Shown here piece after piece: positions 1 to 10,238 of a stretch of 45,182 nt of DNA. Under the pieces are notes generated by a model. It ran no database searches. It was not told the DNA's origin and was given only the letters and a program-made list of their open reading frames with translations. This DNA is from Chromera velia (Eukaryota; Sar; Chromeraceae), in the NCBI GenBank assembly GCA_018398765.1, contig JAHBMJ010005735.1, forward strand, positions 22,803-67,984. Reading direction: 5' to 3'. Each line of letters opens with the position of its first letter. The stretch's first letter is position 1. The position numbers were made by a program, and so were the translations under genes.

Positions 1-551
1 AAGCCGCAGAACCCCCCTTCCCCTAGGAAAAAAGCCCGGGGATGTAGCCTATCGCTTTCCGGGGCCACTGACGTACACATACTTGACGACACGGGTTCAT
101 GCATACAGCTTTTTTGGACCATTTGGGACGAGATCTTTCTGGGGCCTTTTTTTGGCGAAAGACAGCATGCGTGCATGGGCCGCAAAATCGGGTAATCGGG
201 TCTGAAGTCCACCCGACGCACACACATTTGGTGCACATTTAGCCTTTCGGGGCCGGGTTTTTGCCGAAAGACAGCGTGCACGCACGCACGTGGGCTAGGG
301 TATTTCTGTTTTCTAAGTGCCCCCCACTTCGTTTTCCAGGGGCATATATGCCAAATGTACGTGTGTCAGGTGTTTTTTACTAAAAAAAGGCCCCGGAAAG
401 ATCCTACCCCAAATGGTCCAGAAAAGCGTGCATGAACCCGCGTCGTCATGCATGCGTGCGTCGTCATGCATGCGTGCGTCAGTGGCCCTGAAAAGTGACA
501 GGCTGCATCCCCGGGCTTTTTTCCTGGGGGAGGGGGGATTCTGCGGCTTTT
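1..551. repeat. Fold-back (inverted) repeat, left arm cut by the window edge
   Basis: Positions about 1-164 are an imperfect reverse complement of about 375-551. The reverse complement of 1-73 reads like 476-550 (cgtcagtggcc..., then catccccgggcttttttcct...). That of 92-160 reads like 378-440 (aaaaaaaggcccc...aaatggtcc...gcatgaaccc). The right arm carries an extra copy of an 18-nt unit (cgtcgtcatgcatgcgtg) near 441-476. The roughly 210-nt spacer holds further pieces of the same family (gccgaaagacagcgtgc at about 262-278). A third, more diverged direct copy lies at about 672-735. No coding potential is seen. The element type is unknown; it could be a fold-back transposon or an inverted duplication. 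Confidence 0.6.
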
Positions 552-607
552 CCCGCAGGGGGGGGGGGGCGGCGCGACCGCCCGATCGGCTGGCCGGCGT
601 GCGTCAA

Positions 608-668
608 TCGTGAAGTTCTCATTTTTCTTGCTTTCCGGGGCTGTTCGCAAGCTTGCTTGCATCAGATG
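608..668 (+). repeat. Dispersed repeat, copy 1
   Basis: About 56 nt centred on tttttcttgctttccgggg and gttcgcaagcttgcttgc. It recurs at 3488-3545 with only a few substitutions, about 2.9 kb away. It abuts the fold-back family described at 1-551, so both may belong to one larger repeated unit. Confidence 0.6.
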
Positions 669-929
669 CAGCTTTCGTCAAAAAAAAGGCCCCAAAAAGC
701 TTTGCTCCTAATTGGCTTAGAAAAGCATACGTCAGAATAGGCCACGTACGGCGGCGCTTGAAACCGATCGCAATCCCGGCCCCTGCTTCTCTCTCTCGCA
801 AAAGATGCGAAGAAGAAAAAGAAAGGAGAAGAGAAAGTCCCCCACCTTCCTCTTCCGAGAGAAGAAGAGAAAAAGCTTCTAGAGAAGGTGTAAAGAAGAG
901 AAGGAAAGAAGAAGAGAAATAGAGAATCG

Positions 930-1330
930 TCAGTCCGTCTCCTTCTTACCAGCCTGCTTTTTTGCTTTCAGCACATTCGTCTGCTTTCTGTTTCCCCGTC
1001 TCCTTCTTGCCTGCTTGCTGCTTTCCTTTCGACATGCTTGTCTGCATTTCGTCTGCCCGTCTCCTGCTTGCCTGCTTGTTTTTTTCTTTTCAGCACGTCC
1101 GTCTACATCCTGTGTGCCCGTCTCCTTGCTGCATGTTCGTTCTTTTCTTTTCAGCACGCTTGCCTCAGTTCCGTTAGCCTGCATTGTGCCTGCCCGTCTC
1201 CTTTCCTCCAGGATGCTGGGCCGCATTTTGTCTGACCGCCTCGTTCTTGCGCATGTGCATCTTTCCTTCCAGCATGTCATCCTGCATTGTGTACTTCCGT
1301 CTCTTTTTGGCCGGCTTACTTTTATATTTC
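930..1330 (+). repeat. Minisatellite of about 60-bp units
   Basis: Six to seven imperfect units of 60-61 bp follow one another. Each has a pyrimidine run ending in tttcagcacg/ccagcatg, then a cgtctgc-like stretch and a cccgtctcctt-like stretch. Unit anchors fall near 968, 1029, 1090, 1151, 1209 and 1269. Open frames across it are by-products of the pyrimidine-rich composition. Confidence 0.6.
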
Positions 1331-1369
1331 TAGTCTATATTTCCAGCGCGCCCAGCTCAATTGTGTCCG

Positions 1370-2880
<1,511 letters not shown>

Positions 2881-2939
2881 GAAAGAGTGAGAGCAAGAAC
2901 GGGGGAGAGAGAGACCCCTTCTTTCTCTCCTTCCATCCC

Positions 2940-3430
2940 GTGTCTTATGGATCTTTGTCTGCGAAATCAAGAGCAATGAGATGATGGTCGTTGATCTTGA
3001 AACGGATGAACTTAACGCAGTGAACGTACTTTGAAGATTGCCACATAATCGATGAAACCAATGTTTAAACCATAGTAAGTATTAAGGAGTCATTTGTTGA
3101 TTAAGTCTCTGCATTAATATTTTTTAATTCAATGATATAACAAGTTATAAAATTTGTTGGTAAATTTATTTACAGATTTAGTCCTGTAAATTTCAGATCC
3201 ATTATAAACATTTTAAAACATTTTTTCGGTTTTCTATATAGAAAATAAAGGATAGTTCATATAAGAAAATTAATTATGTCACAAATTTAAATTTTCTTAA
3301 ATTTAGTCTTCATTCTACCATATTTTTTAAGAAAAACACATTAAATCTTATATACGTTTGGATAACGCCAGGTAACGCCTAGTAATGCCCCCACCTTAAC
3401 TCTACCTGAGTCTAGCCCTGACTGTATGTG
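2940..3430. other. AT-rich intergenic spacer
   Basis: AT-rich, with no open frame of note and no recognisable RNA gene or mobile element. The last 70 nt carry short aacgcc repeats (aacgccaggtaacgcctag near 3364). Confidence 0.6.
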
Positions 3431-3487
3431 AGTGCAACTTTCTGCGTGGCTTCAATCAGCTACATATAGCGTGGCACTGCGTGAACC

Positions 3488-3545
3488 AGTTCTAATTTTT
3501 CTTGCTTTCCGGGGCCGTTCGCAAGCTTGCTTGCGTCAGATGTAT
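3488..3545 (+). repeat. Dispersed repeat, copy 2
   Basis: Near-identical to 608-668. It is followed by a GC-rich block (3550-3665) rich in gcatgc and gcgcgc, then by the presumed promoter and 5' leader of the RING gene (3670-3897). Confidence 0.6.
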
Positions 3546-3897
3546 GCTGCAACGATCTGCAACGGCCGGCATGCATGCGGGCCACCGCGCGGCATGCCCA
3601 CCCCCATGCATGACCCCGCGCGCCCGGCGCGCCGCCCGGCCCGCCCGCGCGCGATCGGCGACTATGATTCGGACTGAACTCAGCCAAGTAGTTCTAGTCC
3701 CATGAATCGGAAGCGCGAGGTCAGAACCTTCGTAGGAAAGAACTCTCAAAAGAAGGAAGGACTGAGAGGCTGATCGACGAAGTCACCTGAAGCTGTCGCA
3801 ATAACGAGAAACAGCTGAACACATACGTGCAAGTGTATGCGTCTGTGTCTGAGTCTCCTTGATCCTCTCTGAAGCGCCAAGCTGTCACTTTGCCAAA

Positions 3898-4850
3898 ATG
3901 ACTGGAGAGATCAGACGCCTCGGTCTCGACGCATCCTTCGCGGCTGTCGGCAATGAGACTCAGGTAGAGAACGCCCTTTGCCCGATTTGCCAAGATTTCA
4001 TAGAAGACCCGAAGGAGACGGATTGTGAGGCTCGTCACGTTTTCTGTGGTCCTTGTATCCAGAAAGAATTCGACCGACGCCTCAATGAAGGCCTGGACCA
4101 GCAGTGCCCAACCTGCAGAGGGTATTGCTCGAAGCTCCAACGGCCGCAGCCGCTGGTTAGGAATTTCATTGACCAGGTCAAGTGGAAGTGCCTCAATTTT
4201 GCGAATGGGAGTGGGTGTTCGTTCACGGGAACGAAGAAGCAGTTAGAGAAGCACCTAGATGAGGAGTGTGCTGAGCAGGAGACTGAGTGTCCGTTCGATG
4301 GATGCGCCGAGAAGATGAAGCGAGAGCCACTCGCCGCTCATAAGGGTGTGTGTAAGTACCGCTTGATCCCTTGTGTGCGCTGTAACGATCAAGTGCGGTT
4401 CAACGCAAAGTCAGCTCACTTCAAAGTGTGTCGGAAGGTTCCCGTCTCCTGTCCTAACCGTTGTGGCAAAAAACCCATGAGGGGGGAACTTAGTGAGCAC
4501 AGAAGGACTGAGTGTCTGGAGGAAACGGTGGAGTGTCCGGTGTCCGGTTGTGGAGAAAAAATGAAAAGGAAGCTTGCAGAGCAGCACGAGGACGAGAGTA
4601 TGAAGAAACACTTCAAGCTCCTTCATCATCATGTTGGGGATTTGGAGAGGCAGTTGCAGTTTGCCCAGCTCTCACAACTCCACCACCCTGGGGGGGGCAT
4701 GTCCACCTACCACTCCTCTCTGGCAGACACGCTGGACCTGACCGTGCGTCTGACCGACTACGAGACGACTTCGGCAGGCTTCGAAAGGGGGGAGTGGCTC
4801 GACAGTCTGCCCTTCGACTTTCAGGTGCGTCTTTGTCAATGCGTGCCCCC

Positions 4851-4909
<59 letters not shown>

Positions 4910-4928
4910 TTTGCGTGCCGTCCGTGCG

Positions 4929-4959
<31 letters not shown>

Positions 4960-5109
4960 GTGTGTATGCGTGTGTGCGTGCGTGTGCGTGTATGCGTATG
5001 CGTGTATGCGTGTATGCATGTGCGTGTATGCATGTGCGTGTATGCACGTGCGTGTATGCACGTGCGTGCGTGCGTGTGTGTGTGTGTGTCTGTGTCTGTC
5101 TGTGTGTCT

Positions 5110-5147
<38 letters not shown>

Positions 5148-5359
5148 GTGTGTGTGTGTGTATGTATGTGTGTGTATGTGTGCGTGCGTGCGTGTGCGTG
5201 TATGCGTGTGCGTGTATGCGTGTGCGTGTATGCATGTGCGTGTATGCATGTGCGTGTATGCACGTGCGTGCGTGTGTGTGTGTGTGCATGTGCGTGTATG
5301 CGTGTGCGTGCGTGCGTGCGTGCGTGTGTGTGTGTGTGTCTGTGTCTGTCTGTGTGTCT

Positions 5360-5396
<37 letters not shown>

Positions 5397-5957
5397 TGGG
5401 TGCGTGCGTGTGGGTGTATGTGTGAGAGAGAAAGAGTGTGTGTGTGCGCGCGCGCCTGTTCACACAGAGGACACGTGTGTCTCCTCCACTCCCTCATCTT
5501 CTTTCTCTTAATTAGAAGAAGGTCCTGGCGCGTTGCAGCTGTTGATGATAAAACATGTACAGGTCCAGTCTGCCTCTCACTCATGCTCCTCTTTCTTTTT
5601 TGTGCCCCTCTTTCTTTCTCCTTGCAGGGCTATCGTTTCTACGTGTCTGTGTACCCGCGGGGCGATGCCGCGTCTTCAGATGGCAACGCCGCCTTCTACC
5701 TAACCAACGCAGACGACTACAAGGGAAGTCTGACGATCAGCGTCCGCGTCTCGGGGATGGTTGATCGTCGAGAGTTCAGCGTGGACTTTTCGAATGCTCT
5801 TTCTCCCAGCCGCAGCTGGGGCATGAAGGATTTCCACCCTGCAGAGAGTTTGCTCAATGCTGCGAGAGTGGGCTCAGAGGGGGCGTTAGACCTCCTCATC
5901 CAGCTCTCAGCTCCCAGAACGAATAGAAGAAGCCTGGTTGTCAGTGGGTACGCATAG
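3898..5957 (+). CDS. RING / TRAF-type zinc finger / MATH-like protein (probable E3 ubiquitin ligase)
   Basis: Two exons, 3898-4824 and 5628-5957, joined in phase 0, give 418 residues. The first ATG (ccaaaATGac) is used; the frame is open further upstream but has no ATG. A complete C3HC4 RING is visible: C28, C31, C43, H47, C50, C53, C70, C73. Four to five TRAF-type fingers follow (C98/C107/H119/C124; C131/C136/H148/C152; C159/C162/H174/C178; C185/C189/H201/C206; C213/C218/H230). Then come a short coiled coil (about 236-262) and a C-terminal beta-rich part (about 275-400, [10 protein letters not shown] and onward) that resembles a MATH/TRAF-C domain. The architecture is that of TRAF-like E3 ligases; substrate and pathway cannot be inferred. 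The 803-nt intron is mostly (CT)n(GT)n, and reading through it gives a spurious Cys-Val tail. RING and fingers are certain; the MATH call is weaker. Confidence 0.85.
4855..5447 (+). repeat. (CT)n(GT)n microsatellite filling the RING-gene intron
   Basis: A (CT)n run (about 4855-4891) passes directly into (GT)n with GTAT, GTGC and GTCT variants, which continues to about 5447. An internal segment (tgtgtctgtctgtgtgtctg) occurs twice, near 5091 and 5341, so there has been a duplication of about 250 bp. It lies wholly inside the intron 4825-5627. Confidence 0.9.
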
Positions 5958-6894
5958 AGAGACACTGTATGGCAGGTAGACATTTTGGTCGTGGTGGCAC
6001 TCGAACAGAGAATAGACTAGACTAGACTTTGTCTGTGCTGGGGGGAAGGGGGGCGGGATGGGGCGGGGCGGGATGGGGTTCTTTGAGTCCTTTCTTCTTC
6101 CTTTCTCTTCGATCTGTGACAGTAACGGTGCAAGTGAATTGGTATGATTGACTCGAAAGGAGTTTGTTCGTGGAGTTCCGGGGTGGAGTGGGCCAAAGTG
6201 ATCCGATGTGGTTCTCTCTGTGCGACAAATTGCTGTGCACGGCACTGTTTTGGTGATTTTCGTTTCTGGGTCAGGCATTTTCGCTTTTTTCTCTAGTCTC
6301 CCTTGGCCATGCAGATTGTCAGAAGGACAATCAGTCAGGGTCCTGCTGCATCTCTTCTGGATGTCCTCGACAATTTTGTGACAAAGAAGTGAAGACAACG
6401 AGAAGGGCTTTGAATAGAGAAGCTAGAAGGAAAGTTATCAATGTCGATCAGTCTTGGCGGAAATCTCCTCTCCTGTACCTTCCTCCACTTCATGCTAGCT
6501 CTCCTGACTACCATGTCTTCCCCACAGAGCATGCATTCGATGGAAGGGAGACTTACAGCTAGTCAGAGATCAAGACGTGAGGCCTCCATCCATCGATCGA
6601 TCGATCCTGCTTCCTCTAGCTCGTGATCGATGCAGCATGCAGGATGGAAAGAAAGACTGAAGGGAAGCCTTAGGCCGAGAGAGCAGTAAAGTGGAAATGG
6701 TTTTCAGAATTATTCAGAATTGGGGGTGCCAGGGGTGGTGCTATCAATTGTGGTCCATGATGGCAATGCCAGTGATGGAAGGGGGCTAGGAAGGGGGAGA
6801 GAGCCGGGATGCATATACTGAGATTGAGGCTGATCATCCAGCAAAGGTATACTAAGAGATGCTTTCTCGAATTACGCACTAGATTACGCCCTAA
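5958..6894. other. Intergenic spacer with a G-rich block
   Basis: This contains the presumed 3' UTR of the RING gene. At 6039-6078 runs of three or more G are closely spaced on the + strand (ggggggaaggggggcggg and onward), a G-quadruplex-capable pattern. No gene is supported on either strand. Confidence 0.4.
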
Positions 6895-7249
6895 TAGGGC
6901 TGGGAAAAGGTTCATTGAGAAAAGGTTCAAATCTGAAAAAGTGAACCTTGTTAAGGCCTACTTAGAGGGGTTGGCGCTAGTAAGTGCTTGCAGAGGTTCA
7001 AGGGTCTTCAGGGCTTGATGTCGCTAGAGCGGTTCAGGTCGATCCCTAGTGACAGACTCGATCGATGTCAGGAGCATGGAGGTTTCTTGCGATTCAGCGA
7101 TCGATCTGATTTCATAGTAGTCTTCTAGAAAGTCTTTCGGAAGTCTTTCATGTGATTTCGATCGAAATGCGACAGGCCAAAATCTGTATAGTACAGGACG
7201 TTAACGTCCCGTCTCTTTTCTTGTTGATCCTTAAAAAGGTAGGTAGCGA

Positions 7250-7317
7250 GGATTGAACCTATGATCTTCTGTTTGTTAATGTTGTATATTTAAGTAGTAT
7301 TATTAACCACTAAATCA
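7250..7317 (-). other. tRNA-like segment with pol III A/B-box resemblance (SINE-like)
   Basis: On the minus strand tgatttagtgg (7317-7307) resembles a tRNA A box and ggttcaatcc (7259-7250) an exact B box, 47 nt apart. A clean cloverleaf cannot be drawn: acceptor and T stems do not pair well. This is more likely a tRNA-derived SINE or decayed tRNA than a functional tRNA gene. It lies inside the hAT-like element. Confidence 0.3.
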
Positions 7318-7423
7318 TGAATGTAAGTGACACACACCATTCTCTTTTGCTTAGCACTATTTTTGATTAAGTCAATTTATTTAATTCTCATTTTTTTTCT
7401 AGTTACACTTTGATAGCGCATAG

Positions 7424-7486
7424 CAACCTGTTGAACCTGTTTTGAACCTGTTGAACCTGTTAAACCTGTTTTGAACCTGTTTTGGA
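7424..7486 (+). repeat. Tandem gaacctgtt repeats inside the hAT-like element
   Basis: Five to six near-tandem copies of gaacctgtt, spaced 9-12 nt, lie in mid-element. Related ggttca/gaacct motifs cluster just inside both termini (6908-6950 and 8041-8105). Repeated short motifs of this kind are typical transposase-binding sites in hAT elements; that role is inferred. Confidence 0.6.
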
Positions 7487-8124
7487 GGCCAAACGCGCGG
7501 CCACTGGTATAAGGCCAGCCAGGCCTGCGCCACCCGTGGCCCATATAGGTGAAATAAGGAGCCGGAGCCGCACGCACAGCAACTGTCCCCAGCCGGTTCA
7601 ATCTATTGTATCGGACAGACGCATGTCAGCATATGTCAGCATCATATGTCAGGCCAGGCTGGGAGCAGCATGTCAAAGAGGCGGCGGTGCACGGAGAGGG
7701 AGGGGGGGAGTGGAGGCCGCAGGGCAACCGGTGAGCAGATGAAAGAAAGAAAGAAACGCTGTGATGGTCTTATGTTGACTAAATTGTCATGATTGATACG
7801 AGCATGTAAATTTAATTATGGTATTTTCCAATTTTTTCAGGCTTTTTTGATTACTAATTTTCGACTATAAACACTGAATAACTTGAGACTAACACCTAAT
7901 GTGAGCTTAAATATTGATTTAAACTATTTAAAAACACTACTAAGGCATAGATTCTATAATAAAACGTTCTAAAAATGCATTAAAACCTAATTTAAAGGCA
8001 TAAAATAACATGAAAAAATGAGGTTTCTATTAATTAAAAGTGAACCTGTTTTTGAATCTGATTCAGGTTCATTACTTCGAAGTGAACCTTGAACCTTGAA
8101 CCTTTTCCTAGCACTGCGCCCTAA

Positions 8125-8515
8125 GAATTGTAATTACTAGTGTAATTATAAAAAGTTAAAAAAAAAACTAGCAAGAAGAGTTCTATTAATTAAGATCTAG
8201 CTCGATTGATTCATTAATTGATTAATATTGATTACTGCAGTGATGTACTAGTATATAATTGAGTGATAAGTGATTCAGTGTTAGACGCTGGCTAAAAAAA
8301 AAAAAAAGATCCCTCTAAATTAACGTTTTATTATTTTTTTTTTTGACTAACAACCGTTATTGAAGTGTTGCACGAGTCTAGAGATGAGTGTTGTTGATAT
8401 CTTACAAAAATCTTATTAAATGTTGTTCAAAGTAAAAAAGAGAAAAAACAAAAAGATCTCCTTCGATTTCTCCTTCGATCAGCTTCTTACTAATAGTTAC
8501 TGAGTTAGTTAGTTA
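8125..8515. other. AT-rich spacer between two transposon remnants
   Basis: AT-rich with long A and T homopolymers (8293-8308, 8333-8343). It ends in a short (AGTT)n run at 8503-8520. No gene or RNA is recognised. Confidence 0.5.
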
Positions 8516-8589
8516 GTTAGAGGTACCCCGGGGTACTACCCCCCTGACACTCAAGGCTACTTGAAATTTTATGCCGCTCAAAAATGCAA

Positions 8590-9040
8590 TCTTGAAAGGC
8601 CGCGCCGTAGGCGCGGCCTATGTCTTGAAACCTATGTCTTGAAAAGCTGCGCCGCAGGCGCGGCCTATGTCTTGAAAAGCTGTGCTGCAAGCAGAGCCTA
8701 TTGTTCTAGTTAAGCTTTCTAGAACTTAGGAATCAACTCACACACACAAGTTTTACATATAGAGAAATTCAATCTGTCAGACACACAAAAGCCTTCTCTA
8801 TCGATCAGGAAAGACTCGGTCCTTCTAATAGGCTCAATCAATCTATATTGCAAAGGCTGAGATACAGACGTGCATGCCTTTGTATTACAGTGTATATTTA
8901 ATGTCATTAATTCTCTGTATTACTCTAAGGACCAAATCGAGCCTTGGTCTAAAGGTCCGTAACACTTATGTCTTGAAAAGCTATACTGCAAGGAGAGCCT
9001 ATGTCTTGAAAAGCTATATGCCGCAAGCAGAGCCGCCATA
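8590..9040 (+). repeat. Tandem array of about 36-nt hairpin units, split by the solo LTR
   Basis: Units of the form cctatgtcttgaaaagctgc + gccgcaggcgcgg repeat at 8590-8701 and resume at 8965-9035. The first unit holds a perfect 9-bp stem with 3-nt loop (GGCCGCGCC-GTA-GGCGCGGCC, 8598-8618). Later units have diverged (gctatactgcaaggagagcc). Confidence 0.65.
8702..8964. mobile_element. Solo LTR of a retrotransposon (263 bp)
   Basis: The segment begins TGTTCTAG and ends CGTAACA, i.e. TGTT...AACA ends as in Copia-type LTRs. It interrupts the tandem array exactly. The flanks cctat (8697-8701) and cttat (8965-8969) form a 5-bp target duplication with one mismatch. No internal retrotransposon sequence is present, so it is best read as a solo LTR left by recombination. 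Confidence 0.55.
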
Positions 9041-9537
9041 ATATTTATAAAGAGCTTCACGGACATTTCCATTTGCGATCAAATACTCATTCGGACCATC
9101 CCCAAACCATGTTCTATGCACCATGTTCTTTGCTGTGCAGATTCTTAAATGTTCAGATTTATTTTCTAAATTTCGTACACGTGACACACCTGAACAACAC
9201 GTGATACACCCATTGCATGATTCGCGGATTGAGTGAGCATGCATGACTACGCTGCTCTCTGAGGTATTGCGCAGTGGCCGTTTGAGCCTGAACGTCGTGG
9301 CCTGATGGGCCCTTAGAAAAACACTGCGCCTGGTTTCCGGGGCAGCGCGGTGCTTCGTAAAGGCAGCGTGACAGTAGGGCGCATACGTGTACAGTGAAAT
9401 AAATTTTGGCGGCACGAAATAGCATGAAACGGTGCCGCCGCTCAAAAATCCTAACTTAAAATTAAATGCCGTTGAAAAATCTAATCCTGAAAAATGTTTT
9501 CAAGAACAGCTTAGAGTGTCGAGGGGGTAGTTAGAGG

Positions 9538-10238
9538 ATGCCTAACCTCAGTTGGAGCGCTAAGCTCCCAAGCGGCATATACATGCATGGTTGTTCTTTG
9601 CTATTCTTTGCTAACTCGCTAAGTACATATTTTCTTTCTTTTTTTCTTTTTTCCAGCCAATGCTAGCCCACCTCCCTGATATTATGAGCTACTTGAAAGT
9701 AGAACATTCAAGTTCATTCGCATTGATCAGCGGCATGGCTGATCAAGTCCGTCCACGCATGCGGCACGGCCGATCAAGTCGTCAGACTGTCGTCCGCGAA
9801 AGCGACTCAGCATATAGTAGCATATTATAGCATACAGTCCCTAGCAGCCCCGCGGCCCATGTAAGGTGATCAAAGGAGGCCATCAATACGCTGTGTTGCA
9901 AACCGTCATAATTATATTATCTTCAGATTGAACTCAGATGTACTTAGATCTTTAAATTAGCGCCCCGGCGGCCAGCCCCCCATGCATGCAAGCATGCAGT
10001 CCGCGACCGCCGAACACGCCGGCCGCGTGGCAAAAAAAAAAAAACTTTTTATGCGATACAGCCCACTCCGATACACAGACCACGAATTAAGTGTATACAT
10101 TTTCTGAAATGTATTAATTGTTGGACACCTTTCAGCTACCACAGAACACTTCAACCTCAGGGTTCTTACCAAAGCCCTCTTCACCAGCATACAGGCGCAG
10201 GAGCATCATTCAAACGAAGACTTCTAAAGGCAGACCGT
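9538..10238. other. Intergenic spacer upstream of HYDIN
   Basis: No gene is supported. It contains a short imperfect duplication (gcatggctgatcaagtc / gcacggccgatcaagtc, about 9733-9780) and an A13 homopolymer at 10032-10044. The frame leading into the HYDIN start is open for more than 150 nt but contains no earlier in-frame ATG. Confidence 0.4.

Larger units (their letters stand above)
6895..8116. mobile_element. Non-autonomous hAT-like DNA transposon (1,222 bp)
   Basis: The left end begins TAGGGCTGGGAAAAGGTTCA; the right end, reverse-complemented, begins CAGTGCTAGGAAAAGGTTCA, 17 of 20 matching. Both ends are flanked by the same 8-bp direct repeat CGCCCTAA (6887-6894 and 8117-8124). An 8-bp target duplication plus a YAGNGCTNGG terminus is the signature of the hAT superfamily. 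No transposase frame exists inside, so it is a deleted or MITE-like copy. Interior: repeated ggttca/gaacct motifs near both ends, a gaacctgtt cluster (7424-7486), a tRNA-like segment (7250-7317), and an AT-rich right half. Confidence 0.75.
8524..9529. mobile_element. Second TIR element with 8-bp target duplication (about 1.0 kb)
   Basis: The direct repeat GTTAGAGG occurs at 8516-8523 and 9530-9537. Just inside, the left end reads TACCCC...CCTGACACTCAAGGCT...TTGAAA. The reverse complement of the right end reads TACCCCCTCGACACTCTAAG...TTGAAA. The left end carries an extra 13-nt palindromic piece (part of GTACCCCGGGGTAC, 8523-8536). The interior holds a tandem array, a solo LTR and no transposase. 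The superfamily is uncertain. The left repeat overlaps an (AGTT)n run, which weakens the target-duplication argument. Confidence 0.5.

Noticed and set aside
3859-3897. Upstream extension of the RING protein frame
   Set aside because: The frame is open but has no ATG before 3898, which has a good context.
4613-5584. Thr-His / Cys-Val repeat open frames in the RING intron, likewise 39009-39479, 43600-43923 and 44202-44570
   Set aside because: By-products of (GT)n/(AC)n repeats, open in several frames and on both strands.
7226-7330. Functional tRNA gene
   Set aside because: The A and B boxes are present but acceptor and T stems do not pair, so a SINE-like relic is more likely.
8590-9040. CRISPR-like array
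   Set aside because: Units are contiguous and diverging, with no unique spacers, in a eukaryotic transposon context.
9014-9445. Minus-strand frame of 143 codons (ending YKYYGGSACGI)
   Set aside because: It lies inside the second TIR element, has no recognisable domain, and its base composition does not resemble that of the neighbouring exons. A captured gene fragment is possible but unsupported.
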